A DNA stretch of 64,000 nt from positions 806,001-870,000 of the forward strand of contig NZ_JAGHRJ010000001.1 of assembly GCF_017743865.1 (NCBI RefSeq). The letters are read 5' to 3'. Position numbers and translations under genes: made by a program. The number at the start of each line of letters is the position of its first letter. The first letter of the stretch is position 1. Under the pieces are notes generated by a model that was not told the DNA's origin, did no database searches, and saw only the letters and a list, made by a program, of their open reading frames with translations. This document shows, in pieces, positions 15,450 through 24,731 of the stretch. This stretch comes from Labrenzia sp. R4_2. GTDB lineage: Bacteria > Pseudomonadota > Alphaproteobacteria > Rhizobiales > Stappiaceae.

Positions 15450-16649
15450 ATGCGGCGAAGATCTTCAGGTGTTTTCTCTTCGGTCATGATGTTGGCGGTT
15501 TTGGGAGCAGCCACCCTTGCAACGCCTGCCTTGGCCATTGAAAGCTGCGTTGCATCGCTGAAACAGCAAGCGATTTCGGCAGGCGTCCGGCCGGAAGTTG
15601 CCCAGAAGATGCTATCGGGCGCGAAATACGACGAGAAAGTCATCCGCTTTTCAACGGCTCAGCCGGAATTCAAGACCGAGATCTGGGACTATATGGCGTT
15701 TCTCGTTGATCCGCAGCGGATTCAGGACGGAAAGGCCAACCTGAAAAAGCATGCGCGGACACTGGACGCAGTTGAAAAACGCTACGGCGTCGACAAACAC
15801 ATCGTTTTGGCGGTCTGGGGAATTGAGAGCGATTACGGTAATTTCCGCGGTGATTTTTATACGCCGCACGCCCTGGCCAATCTGGTGTGTGCCGGCAAAC
15901 GCCGACAGAAGTATTTTCGCGGCGAGCTGATGAAAACGCTCCAGATTGCTTCGCGCGGCGATGTCCGGATGGACGACTTCCAAGGTTCATGGGCGGGCGC
16001 CTTCGGACAAACCCAGTTCATGCCGACAACGTTTGCCAGTCTTGCGGTCGATTTTGACGGAGACGGGCGCAAGGACCTTGTGAACTCTGTTCCAGATGCG
16101 TTGGCATCCACGGCGAACTTCCTGAAAAATGCCGGATGGCGCAACAGCCGTTTGTGGGGTTTTGAGGTGAAGGTGCCTAAGGGCTATTCCGGCCCGTCCG
16201 GCCGCAAGAACTATGCCTCCATGAGCACCTGGACCAAGCGCGGTCTTAGAAATCTCGACGGCAGCACCTTCAAAAGCAAGGCAGACACGGCGTTGATCCG
16301 GCCGGCGGGCGCGAATGGCCCAGCTTTCCTCGTGACGCGCAATTTCAAGGCGCTCAGATCTTACAACGCGTCAACGTCTTATGGTCTCGCAATCGCGGTG
16401 CTGTCTGAGCTTGTTTCTGGCGGCGATCCGATCATGACGCCGTGGCCGACGGACAATCCTGGTCTTTCCAGAGCGCAGCGTTTGGAGCTGCAAAAGCTTT
16501 TGAACAGGAACGGCTTCAATGTTGGTGAGCCCGACGGCAAGGTTGGCCCGATGACGCGGAAGGGCATTCGGGCTGCGGAAGCGAAATACGGCATGCCCGT
16601 CACAGGACGCCCCTCCTGGAACGTCTATTACGCGCTGGGCGGGCGGTAG
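15450..16649 (+). CDS. Lytic murein transglycosylase, MltB family (SLT_2) with peptidoglycan-binding domain
   Basis: A 399-residue exported enzyme that cleaves the MurNAc-GlcNAc bond to form 1,6-anhydro-muropeptides. The signal peptide (VFSSVMMLAVLGAATLATPA) ends in ALA. The catalytic glutamate is Glu126 in VWGIESDYGNFRG; GSWAGAFGQTQFMPTTF and DGDGRKDLVNSVPDALAS are the other SLT_2 motifs. The C-terminal segment QRLELQKLLNRNGFNVGEP then DGKVGPMTRKGIRAAEAKYG is a PG_binding_1 domain. I favour the ATG at 15450, preceded by GGCGGGA, over the GTG at 15423. It converges on the TPR-GGDEF gene with a 20-bp gap. Confidence 0.92.
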   Translation: MRRRSSGVFSSVMMLAVLGAATLATPALAIESCVASLKQQAISAGVRPEVAQKMLSGAKYDEKVIRFSTAQPEFKTEIWDYMAFLVDPQRIQDGKANLKKHARTLDAVEKRYGVDKHIVLAVWGIESDYGNFRGDFYTPHALANLVCAGKRRQKYFRGELMKTLQIASRGDVRMDDFQGSWAGAFGQTQFMPTTFASLAVDFDGDGRKDLVNSVPDALASTANFLKNAGWRNSRLWGFEVKVPKGYSGPSGRKNYASMSTWTKRGLRNLDGSTFKSKADTALIRPAGANGPAFLVTRNFKALRSYNASTSYGLAIAVLSELVSGGDPIMTPWPTDNPGLSRAQRLELQKLLNRNGFNVGEPDGKVGPMTRKGIRAAEAKYGMPVTGRPSWNVYYALGGR

Positions 16650-16669
16650 AAAGAAAAGTCTTGGAAGCT

Positions 16670-18211
16670 TTATGACCCGGTTTTTGCGGGAAACGGTTCC
16701 ATGAACGCCTGATTTCGGCCAGAGCGTTTGGCGGCATACATCGCCTCGTCCGCTGCCTGAAGGAGGCTGCGTTCCAGATTTGGCCGGATCCTGGTAACGG
16801 AAATCCCGATACTCGCACCGACCGCCCCTTGATCACCGGGCAAATCTATCGGCTGGTTGATCCGGTCAAGGATATCCTGCGCGAGCTTTGTCAGCTCGCC
16901 CTGATCCGTTCTTACCGTTGAGGCCACCAGAAACTCGTCGCCGCCCATGCGCACCAGGAGTTCCTGGTCAAGCAAGAGCGTTCTCAAGCGCTCACTGATG
17001 ACCTTGATGACTTCATCGCCTGTTGCGTGACCAAACCGGTCATTGATGGATTTGAAGCCGTCAAGGTCGATAAGAAGGGCCGCAATTTCATTAGCGCTGT
17101 TATCGGACTGTTCCGCCCGGCCGAAATACTGGGTCATCATGCGCCTGTTTCCGATGCCGGTCAGCGCATCGTGCAGGGCGTTGTGTTCAATACGCCGGTT
17201 CAACATCTGCAGCGTCTCATTGGCCTGGACCAATTCTGTGTTCAGCCGGACGCTTTGATCGCGAAGCTCGCGTTCGTACTCCGCGCTGCGGCGGGCGAGC
17301 TGGTACTCCAATTGGCTGCGCAGTTCATAGCTTTGCCGGTGCGCTTCAACCTTGAACTGGGTCGCCTGCATCTCGGCATAGACTTTGAGATGTGCGAGCG
17401 CCTGCTGGTATGCGCCCATAGCTTCGTGGGTTTGGGAGAGGTGCAGGTGAAAGTTCCGGATCCAGAGGTGATAATCGAACGCGGTTGCTTCTGTTAGGCC
17501 CTGTTCGAAGACCTTTAGCGCGTCCGCCGGTCGTTTCTCTTTCAAGTAGCTTGAACCGATTGCAAAATGCAGCTGGCAAGTGACCCGCGGATCGTCGCTG
17601 AAAACAGCCGCTGTCAAACCTTTTTCAGCTTCCGCACGGGCCTCTTCATAGTCTCCGCTTGCAACAAGCGCGCCGGCATAAACTTCCTCGGCATAGGGCA
17701 GCATGATCGCGTTCCGCCGCGACCGGTTCTGTTCGACACTTTGCCGGCCTGCATCGAGCGCAGCATCAATGTTTCCGGCAAGGCAATTGACGCGGCAAAG
17801 ATTGTGCAACACGCGACCGGGCTCGAAATAAAGACCGGCGTCCTCCGCGATCTGCAAGGCGTCTCGAAGATGCGTCAGGGCCTCGTCATAGTTTTCCGAG
17901 TATTGACGCAAGGTTGCCAGGATGGTCAGCACCTCAATACCGGCTCCGCTCTCCGCATGCGGGCCAAGCGTTTCAAAACCGTCTTTCAGGAATTCGTCTG
18001 CGAGCTTGTGATCACCGAGGCTGTAGGCGCAAACGGCCTTCACCACGAGAAGTTCTGCCCATCCTTCCGGATCGGACTGTTTTGACATGGACTGGAAGGC
18101 TGCATCCGCCAGCTCACCGGCGGTTTTGAAGTTGCCGCGCCAACGTTCCAGCCAGGATAGATTGAAGGCCAGCGGCCGTCCATCCAAGGCCGGCACTGTC
18201 CGAGCATCCAT
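16670..18211 (-). CDS. TPR-repeat diguanylate cyclase (GGDEF)
   Basis: A protein of at least 513 residues. The N-terminal two-thirds are TPR-like helical repeats (LVVKAVCAYSLGDHKLADEF, ALTHLRDALQIAEDAGLYFE, ALKVFEQGLTEATAFDYHL), then a coiled segment and a GGDEF domain (NALHDALTGIGNRR, LLIDLDGFKSINDRFGHATG, MGGDEFLVAS). The GGDEF motif is intact, so c-di-GMP synthesis is expected. An RxxD inhibitory site is absent. There is no membrane segment, so it is a cytosolic sensor-cyclase. The start is uncertain: the ATG at 18211 is used, but TPR-like sequence (LQARTWALRWRNPALCRALL) continues upstream, so a non-ATG start up to about 18334 is possible. It is divergent from the ParA gene. Confidence 0.85.
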   Translation of the reverse strand: MDARTVPALDGRPLAFNLSWLERWRGNFKTAGELADAAFQSMSKQSDPEGWAELLVVKAVCAYSLGDHKLADEFLKDGFETLGPHAESGAGIEVLTILATLRQYSENYDEALTHLRDALQIAEDAGLYFEPGRVLHNLCRVNCLAGNIDAALDAGRQSVEQNRSRRNAIMLPYAEEVYAGALVASGDYEEARAEAEKGLTAAVFSDDPRVTCQLHFAIGSSYLKEKRPADALKVFEQGLTEATAFDYHLWIRNFHLHLSQTHEAMGAYQQALAHLKVYAEMQATQFKVEAHRQSYELRSQLEYQLARRSAEYERELRDQSVRLNTELVQANETLQMLNRRIEHNALHDALTGIGNRRMMTQYFGRAEQSDNSANEIAALLIDLDGFKSINDRFGHATGDEVIKVISERLRTLLLDQELLVRMGGDEFLVASTVRTDQGELTKLAQDILDRINQPIDLPGDQGAVGASIGISVTRIRPNLERSLLQAADEAMYAAKRSGRNQAFMEPFPAKTGS

Positions 18212-18431
18212 GGCTTTTTCCAAAAGTGCCCTGCAAAGTGCCGGGTTCCTCCAGCGCAGCGCCCATGTCCTGGCTTGCAAGCTTTTCAGGTTGAATCTCC
18301 GAATAGTTTCACAACCTATGGATATAATTATCACTGGCACAAATGATGTATGGGTTAACGAAGCACGGTTTTCTACGTGTTGCAATGCGAAAGAGTGCGG
18401 CGCAATATGGCGGCGAAGCATGGAGGTGTTG

Positions 18432-19073
18432 ATGTCCGGACGAATTCTTACAGTTGCACAACAAAAAGGCGGGTCCGGTAAGACAACCCTTGCAGCACAT
18501 CTTGCTGTTGCACTGGCAGCCAAATCTGGGGAGCCGGTCGCCATTCTCGATGTGGATCCGCAAGGCTCGTTGGGCACCTGGTATGAGGCCCGCGAAGAAA
18601 CGCTTGGGGAGGATGAGACCGGTCTGGAATTCCGGACCGCCTCCGGATGGGGTGCGCGCAGGGAAGCCCGCTCTTTGGCGCGCTCGCACGGTTATGTCAT
18701 CATCGATACGCCGCCGAAAACGGATACGGATGCCAAGCCCGCAATTGATGCTGCCGACTTCGTGATCGTTCCGATCCAGCCAACGCCTGTTGACCTCTGG
18801 GCAACATCGCAGACCATCGATCTGGCAGCTCGTGAAGATACGCCCGCGCTCCTGGTCATGAACCGGGTGCCGCCGCGGGCCTCGTTGACCGGCGAAATGG
18901 CCGATGCCATTGCCGCATCCGGCTATGACACCTTGGGGGCACGCCTTGGTAATCGGACCGTTTTTGCGTCTGCCATGGGCCGGGGCGCATCCGTGACTGA
19001 AAACGCACCGTCCAGCAAAGCTGCTCAGGAGGTCAATCTATTGATCGAAGAGCTGGTCTCCCGCGTCGGCTGA
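18432..19073 (+). CDS. ParA/MinD-like P-loop ATPase
   Basis: A 213-residue ATPase. The deviant Walker A is QQKGGSGKTT (residues 10-19). Switch regions are ILDVDPQGSLGTW and VIIDTPPKTDTD, and MNRVPPR is the base-recognition segment. It lacks the DNA-binding N-terminal HTH of plasmid ParA and there is no parB next to it, so it belongs to the short orphan ParA group that positions protein cargoes rather than the chromosome. GGAGG five bases upstream fixes the ATG at 18432; a frame extending to 18087 overlaps the divergent gene and is not family-like. Confidence 0.88.
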   Translation: MSGRILTVAQQKGGSGKTTLAAHLAVALAAKSGEPVAILDVDPQGSLGTWYEAREETLGEDETGLEFRTASGWGARREARSLARSHGYVIIDTPPKTDTDAKPAIDAADFVIVPIQPTPVDLWATSQTIDLAAREDTPALLVMNRVPPRASLTGEMADAIAASGYDTLGARLGNRTVFASAMGRGASVTENAPSSKAAQEVNLLIEELVSRVG

Positions 19074-19169
19074 ACCTGCCTCCGTGTTTGCGTTTCAGAA
19101 AAATTGCCTTGTCCTCGTCATCTTCCGGTGCCTTCATATCTTGAGTTATTCGGCCCGGGAGGACAGGCC

Positions 19170-22100
19170 ATGTGGCGTTCTTTGTATTATTCTTATCAAA
19201 ATCAATCAGATAGATCTGTTTTCAGATTCTCATTGTTAGTCGTTGGGGCACTCTTGACCGGCGGAATGGCACTCGGTGGGTTCACTGAAACAGCCGACGC
19301 CCAAGACAGACGGATCGTCACCATTGAGGACGCGGATTTCTTCGGCGGTGATTATCAGACGGTCAAGGATGTGGACCTTGATGGCTGCAAGTCGGCGTGT
19401 CTCAGCGACAACCAGTGCCAAGCCTTCACCTACAACACCAGTGCGGGGTGGTGTTTTCTAAAGTCCTCCGCCGGGCAGATGCAGAGTTTTGCCGGTGCGG
19501 TTGCCGGCCGCGTGGTGGAGGTCCAGAGATCGACCTTTGCGACCACTGGTGAAAGAAAGGCTGAGCTTGATTTTCTAAGCCGTGAGACCTTGGAAGCTGC
19601 GGAAACCTATTTGCAGCGGATCGAAGAGACGGTCCGGCCAAACAGCACCGATGCAGATGAAATCCGCCGCAATGGTTCAAACGCGCTTGCCAACAACAAC
19701 AACGCTTTGGCCGAGGCTGACTTCCTCCAGCTGATCGCCTTGGACCCAACGCGGTTCGATCCATGGGTTCAACTGTCGACAGCGCTCTTTCTGCAAGACC
19801 CAAACGACTGGCAGGAGCGGGAAACGAAACGCAAGAACCTTGTCTCGGCCGCGGTCAATGCCTATTTGCGCGCTGGAACGCCTGAGGAACAGGCCTTTGC
19901 GCTAGAATATCTGGGTCGCGGTCTTTCCCTTCGACAAAACTACAAAGCAGCCATCAAGTCTCTTCGCGCCTCGCTTGCACTCGAAGAACGGGGCTCCGTC
20001 CGCCGGCGCTACGACAAACTGATGGCGGAGCATGGTTTCCGGATCGTCGATCATCAGGTCGATTCGGACAGTGCAACGCCGCGGATCTGTCTGGTGTTTT
20101 CGCAGAAGCTGCCGGTCGGGGAAGATCTCAGCCCGTACGTCTCGGTCCAGGGCGACGGTACCATGTCGATTGAAACCGATGGATCCCAGGTTTGCGCCGA
20201 AGGCGTGCGCCACGGCGCGCGCTACCAGTTGACCGCGAGGAGCGGCCTGCCGGCAGCTGACGGAGAAGTGCTCGAAAAGTCCTCAGATCTCTCGATCTAC
20301 GTCCGGGACCGCAGTCCGTCGGTCAACTTCCTTGGCCGCTCCTATGTGCTTCCCGCAGGTGGGGATCCCACGATCCCGATCGTTTCGGTCAACACCAACG
20401 AAGTTGAAGCAACTATCTACCGGATCGGCGACCGGTCTGTCGCCGATGTCCTGAGAGACAATCGTTTTCTGCGCCAGCTTGGCAGCTATCAGGCGGACAA
20501 GATCGAGGAAGATCTGGGAGAAAAGGTCTGGAGCGGTGTCGTCGAGACCGGCAATGAGCTCAATCAGGACATCACGACGGCCATCCCGTTATCTGAAACC
20601 GGGCTTGAGATGAAGCCCGGGATTTACGCCATGACCGCAAGGTCAAAGCTGGACGTGAAGAACCAGTGGGGCCCGCTCGCAACACAGTGGTTCCTCGTTT
20701 CTGATCTTGGGCTTACCGCCATGTCCGGCACGGATGGAATTGCAGCGAATGTCCGGTCCCTGTCCAGCGCTGAGGCGCTCACAGGCGTCAGTGTTCGGCT
20801 GATGGCTGTCAACAACGAGATCCTCGGAACAAGTGAAACTGATGCGGACGGGATTGCCAGGTTCGCCGCAGGTCTCACCCTTGGACGTGGGGGCAGTGCG
20901 CCCGGCATTCTGGTCGCAGAAACGGCAGAGGGCGATTACGGCTTCCTGGATTTGCGCAAACCCGCCTTTGATCTGTCAGACCGCGGCGTCGACGGACGCC
21001 CGGCACCCGGTCCCTTGGACGTCTTCGCCTGGTCTGACCGTGGCATCTACAAGGCTGGTGAGACCGTTCATGCGCAGGCTTTGCTCAGAACAGCGAAGGC
21101 CGAAGCCCAGACCGGTTTGCCGTTGACATTCATTGTCCGGCGCCCGGACGGGGTCGAACATGCGCGGTACACGCTGCAGGATGGCGGTCTTGGCGGATAT
21201 GTGCAGGACATTGATTTGAGCCCGACCGCCCAGCAGGGCATCTGGTCTTGGCAAGTCCTGCTGGATCCGGACGGCGAGGCGCTTGCGGACAAGACATTCC
21301 TTGTCGAGGACTATCAGCCGGAAAGGGTCGATTTCACCCTGGAAACGGCCTCCGAAACCTTCAGCCGATCTGCGCCGATCGACGTCTCATTGTCGGCGAA
21401 GTTCCTGTATGGTTCGCCCGCAAGTGGGCAATCGCTGGAAGGTGATGTGATCGCGCGCCCGGTGCGCACGATGGAGGCATACCCAGGATACCGTTTTGGC
21501 ATTGAAGACTCGGACGCCTATTCTGAGCGTACGCGTTTGCCGTCCGGGCTTCGAACCGATGATCAAGGCGCGTTGACCTTCGCTGCCGATTTGCCGGAGC
21601 TGCCGGAAACAACGGGTCTTTATGACGCCGAGATTGTCGCCCGTCTTGTGGAAACCGGAGGACGTTATGTTGAGCGGACGCTGGATCTGCCAGTCAGCCT
21701 CGACGGGCCGCGCATTGGAATCCGGCCTGCCTTCGACGGCGGTGTCGATGAGGGTGGTCCTGCCGACTTTACAGTGATCGCGATTGGCGAAACCGGCGAG
21801 CGGATCGCGGCAAACGGCTTGAGCTGGACGCTGTCCAAGGTCGACCGGCGCTACCAATGGTACAGGCTGGATGGCCGCTGGTCTTACGAGCCGATCACCT
21901 CGACCCGCCGGATCTCGACAGGAACCCTGGATGTGTCAGAAGCCCAGCCGGCCAGTCTGTCGCTTCCTGTTGAATGGGGCGAGTACCGTCTGGACATTGA
22001 AGGCAGCGGCACGCTGCAGACAGCAACACGGGTGGCCTTTCAGGCGGGCTGGTACACCGCCAATGCGACATCCGACACACCGGACTATCTCGATGTCGGG

Positions 22101-24707
22101 CTCGACAAGAAAAATTACCGGCCAGGTGAAATTGCAAAACTTCGCTTGAAACCGCAAATGGCGGGTACAGCCGTGATCAACGTGGTGTCCGGCGGCCTTC
22201 TCTCCACCCAAACAATAGACGTCTCCGGAGAAGAGACGGAGGTCGACATTCCGGTGGACGCGGCCTGGGGGGCAGGGGCCTACATCACGGCCAGCCTCTA
22301 CCGGCCGATGGATGTTGATCAAACCCAGATGCCGTCGCGCGCAATGGGGCTCTCCTGGCTGCAGGTTGATCCTGGGGATCGGGATCTTGAAGTTGCGATG
22401 GATCTGCCGTCGATGATCCGGCCACAAACCCGGCTGGATGTTCCGGTCCAACTTGCCAATCTGGCCGCAGGTGAAGAGGCTTACATCACGGTTGCCGCGG
22501 TGGACGTCGGAATACTCAACTTGACGGCCTATGAAACGCCGGCCCCTGAAAAGTGGTATTTCGGTCAGCGCCGCCTCGGAAGCGATATCCGCGATCTTTA
22601 CGGCCAGCTCATTGACCGAATGTCTGGCGCACGGGGCAAAGTTCGCTCCGGCGGAGACGGTATGGGCATGCGTTTGGATGCGCCGCCGCCGGATGATGAA
22701 CCTGTGGCGTTGTTCTCAGGCCTTGTGAAAGTTGATGACAATGGCGAGGCGGTGGTCTCGTTTGATGTGCCTGACTTTAACGGTGCCTTGCGCGTGATCA
22801 CCGTGGCCTGGAGCAAATCCGGTGTCGGTCATGGAGAACAAGAGATCGAGGTGAGGGCGCCGGTCGTTATGACGGCGAGCACACCGGCCTTTCTCGCCCC
22901 GGGCGATACATCCCGGCTGGTTCTGGAAATCGACCCGGTCGATGCCCCGTCAGGTGCTTACGATCTGGAGCTGACTGCAAGCAACGGGTTGAGCCTCGGA
23001 GACGGTCCGAGCGAGCACAGAGTTCTCGATCTGGAGACGGGCAAGAAAGCACAAGTCATTCTGCCGATGGCGGCCGGCGACGCACTGGGAAGCGCCGAAA
23101 TCGTTGCCTCCCTGACCGGGCCCGACGCCCAAATCGTCGTCAAGCGGATCAATCTCGATATCAAGGACACCCAGCCTGAAGTTCTGCGCAGTTACGCGTT
23201 CGAATTGGCGCCGGGGAACAAGCTTGAGGTAGACGCCGCCAGCTTTGACGATCTGCGCGGAGACAGTGTGAAGGTCACGCTGACAGCGGGCGGGGCAGCA
23301 CGCATAGATGTGGCTGGCCTTCTGGCAGCACTGGATCGGTATCCGTATGGCTGTACCGAGCAGACCACCAGCCGGGCGTTGCCGCTGCTATACTTGAGCG
23401 ACGTTGCCGAAGCAGCCGGCCTTGGCGGAGACGATGAAATTCGTGAACGGGTGGTCAAGGCGATTGCCGCCGTTCTTGCCAACCAGTCCTCTGGCGGTTC
23501 TTTCGGGCTCTGGAACAGCTATGGCAGCGGTGGGACGTGGCTCGATGCTTATGTTGCCGACTTCCTGACCCGGGCGCGGGAAAAGGGCTACTTGGTTCCA
23601 GATCTCGCCTTCACGTCCGCGCTCGACAATCTGGAAAACAGGCTTGCCTACGCGTCTGACTTTGAAAGTGGTGGTGAGGACATTGCCTATGCGCTTTATG
23701 TCCTGGCGCGCAATGGCCGGGCCTCCATGGGGGATCTCAGATACTATCTGGATGCCAAACTGCAGAACTTTGCGACACCGCTCGCCAAGGCGCAGCTTGC
23801 GGCCGGTCTTGCGCTCTACGGCGAAGATGAGCGGGCCGCAACCGGATTTAGTGCCGCTCTTGATGCATTGGATCGGACAGCATCCAGCACCTACCGGGAA
23901 GACTTCGGATCAAAGCTTCGCGATGCGGCTGGTGTCACTGATTATGTGGTGACGGCTTCTGTCAGTGAGCAGTTGAACACCCGCGCGGTTTCAGAACTGA
24001 CATCGCTGGACAGCAGCGCCCGGAGCCGGTCAACACAGGATATGGCGTGGTTGCTGCTCGCAGCGAATGCGCTGAACGAGTCGGCGGAAGAGGCCCGCCT
24101 GTCGGTGGATGGTGTGGAAACACCGGGCCGGCTTGCCTGGACACTTGGCTTTGACGAGTTGAAGTCAGGCCAGGTGGATGTCCGCAATGCCGGCGAAAAG
24201 CCGACTGAAGTTTTGATGTCGATTGCCGGTCAGCCGCTCAGCCCGGAACCGGCTGGCGGCAAGGATTATGCCGTCGAGCGGACACTCTATGACCTCGATG
24301 GCAATGTCATTGACCCATCCGCGGTACCTGTGAACACCCGGATCGCCGTTGTCCTCACCGTACGGCCGCTCTCTGATCAGCCGGGCAGGTTGATGGTCGT
24401 CGACCGTTTGCCCGCAGGTCTTTCAATCGACAATCCGCGCCTTGTACGGTCCGGTGATCTTGGCGGTCTGTCATTCCTTTCCACGATCGATCAACCGGAC
24501 TACAGCGCGTTTTATTCCGACCGGTTCGAAGTCTCGGTCGATGAGAGCAATTGGGGCAACCGGGAGCTGACCTTTGCGTATCTGGCGCGCGCGGCGACAC
24601 CGGGGACGTTCACGCATCCACCGGCCTCGGTTGAAGACATGTACCGGCCGGACCGGCGGGCCATCACGGAAACCGCCCGTTTCGTGGTGCTTGGACCGAC
24701 CAGGTAG
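19170..24707 (+). CDS. Bacterial alpha-2-macroglobulin with N-terminal PAN domain
   Basis: A giant (1845-residue) periplasmic protease trap. After a signal anchor (FSLLVVGALLTGGMALGGF) there is a PAN/Apple module (DADFFGGDYQ, LDGCKSACLSDNQCQAFTYN), helical sequence, and then macroglobulin domains (FAWSDRGIYKAGETVHAQAL, PDYLDVGLDKKNYRPGE). The A2M segment is VPDFNGALRVITVAWSKSG and the thioester domain is RYPYGCTEQTTSRALPLLYL with the Cys1395-Thr-Glu-Gln1398 thioester. Family members covalently trap attacking proteases and work with PbpC, whose gene starts 24 bp downstream, as in enteric yfhM-pbpC. GGGAGGA before the ATG at 19170 supports this start. It has no lipobox cysteine, so anchoring should be by the uncleaved signal or by release to the periplasm. 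Confidence 0.92.
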   Translation: MWRSLYYSYQNQSDRSVFRFSLLVVGALLTGGMALGGFTETADAQDRRIVTIEDADFFGGDYQTVKDVDLDGCKSACLSDNQCQAFTYNTSAGWCFLKSSAGQMQSFAGAVAGRVVEVQRSTFATTGERKAELDFLSRETLEAAETYLQRIEETVRPNSTDADEIRRNGSNALANNNNALAEADFLQLIALDPTRFDPWVQLSTALFLQDPNDWQERETKRKNLVSAAVNAYLRAGTPEEQAFALEYLGRGLSLRQNYKAAIKSLRASLALEERGSVRRRYDKLMAEHGFRIVDHQVDSDSATPRICLVFSQKLPVGEDLSPYVSVQGDGTMSIETDGSQVCAEGVRHGARYQLTARSGLPAADGEVLEKSSDLSIYVRDRSPSVNFLGRSYVLPAGGDPTIPIVSVNTNEVEATIYRIGDRSVADVLRDNRFLRQLGSYQADKIEEDLGEKVWSGVVETGNELNQDITTAIPLSETGLEMKPGIYAMTARSKLDVKNQWGPLATQWFLVSDLGLTAMSGTDGIAANVRSLSSAEALTGVSVRLMAVNNEILGTSETDADGIARFAAGLTLGRGGSAPGILVAETAEGDYGFLDLRKPAFDLSDRGVDGRPAPGPLDVFAWSDRGIYKAGETVHAQALLRTAKAEAQTGLPLTFIVRRPDGVEHARYTLQDGGLGGYVQDIDLSPTAQQGIWSWQVLLDPDGEALADKTFLVEDYQPERVDFTLETASETFSRSAPIDVSLSAKFLYGSPASGQSLEGDVIARPVRTMEAYPGYRFGIEDSDAYSERTRLPSGLRTDDQGALTFAADLPELPETTGLYDAEIVARLVETGGRYVERTLDLPVSLDGPRIGIRPAFDGGVDEGGPADFTVIAIGETGERIAANGLSWTLSKVDRRYQWYRLDGRWSYEPITSTRRISTGTLDVSEAQPASLSLPVEWGEYRLDIEGSGTLQTATRVAFQAGWYTANATSDTPDYLDVGLDKKNYRPGEIAKLRLKPQMAGTAVINVVSGGLLSTQTIDVSGEETEVDIPVDAAWGAGAYITASLYRPMDVDQTQMPSRAMGLSWLQVDPGDRDLEVAMDLPSMIRPQTRLDVPVQLANLAAGEEAYITVAAVDVGILNLTAYETPAPEKWYFGQRRLGSDIRDLYGQLIDRMSGARGKVRSGGDGMGMRLDAPPPDDEPVALFSGLVKVDDNGEAVVSFDVPDFNGALRVITVAWSKSGVGHGEQEIEVRAPVVMTASTPAFLAPGDTSRLVLEIDPVDAPSGAYDLELTASNGLSLGDGPSEHRVLDLETGKKAQVILPMAAGDALGSAEIVASLTGPDAQIVVKRINLDIKDTQPEVLRSYAFELAPGNKLEVDAASFDDLRGDSVKVTLTAGGAARIDVAGLLAALDRYPYGCTEQTTSRALPLLYLSDVAEAAGLGGDDEIRERVVKAIAAVLANQSSGGSFGLWNSYGSGGTWLDAYVADFLTRAREKGYLVPDLAFTSALDNLENRLAYASDFESGGEDIAYALYVLARNGRASMGDLRYYLDAKLQNFATPLAKAQLAAGLALYGEDERAATGFSAALDALDRTASSTYREDFGSKLRDAAGVTDYVVTASVSEQLNTRAVSELTSLDSSARSRSTQDMAWLLLAANALNESAEEARLSVDGVETPGRLAWTLGFDELKSGQVDVRNAGEKPTEVLMSIAGQPLSPEPAGGKDYAVERTLYDLDGNVIDPSAVPVNTRIAVVLTVRPLSDQPGRLMVVDRLPAGLSIDNPRLVRSGDLGGLSFLSTIDQPDYSAFYSDRFEVSVDESNWGNRELTFAYLARAATPGTFTHPPASVEDMYRPDRRAITETARFVVLGPTR

Positions 24708-24731
24708 AAAAGCTGTGCGGTGCGTGAACGG

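Noticed and set aside
18432..19073. Chromosomal or plasmid partition locus (parAB)
   Set aside because: The ParA-like ATPase has no parB gene or parS-like repeats nearby and lacks the longer N-terminus of partition ParA, so it is treated as an orphan ParA.
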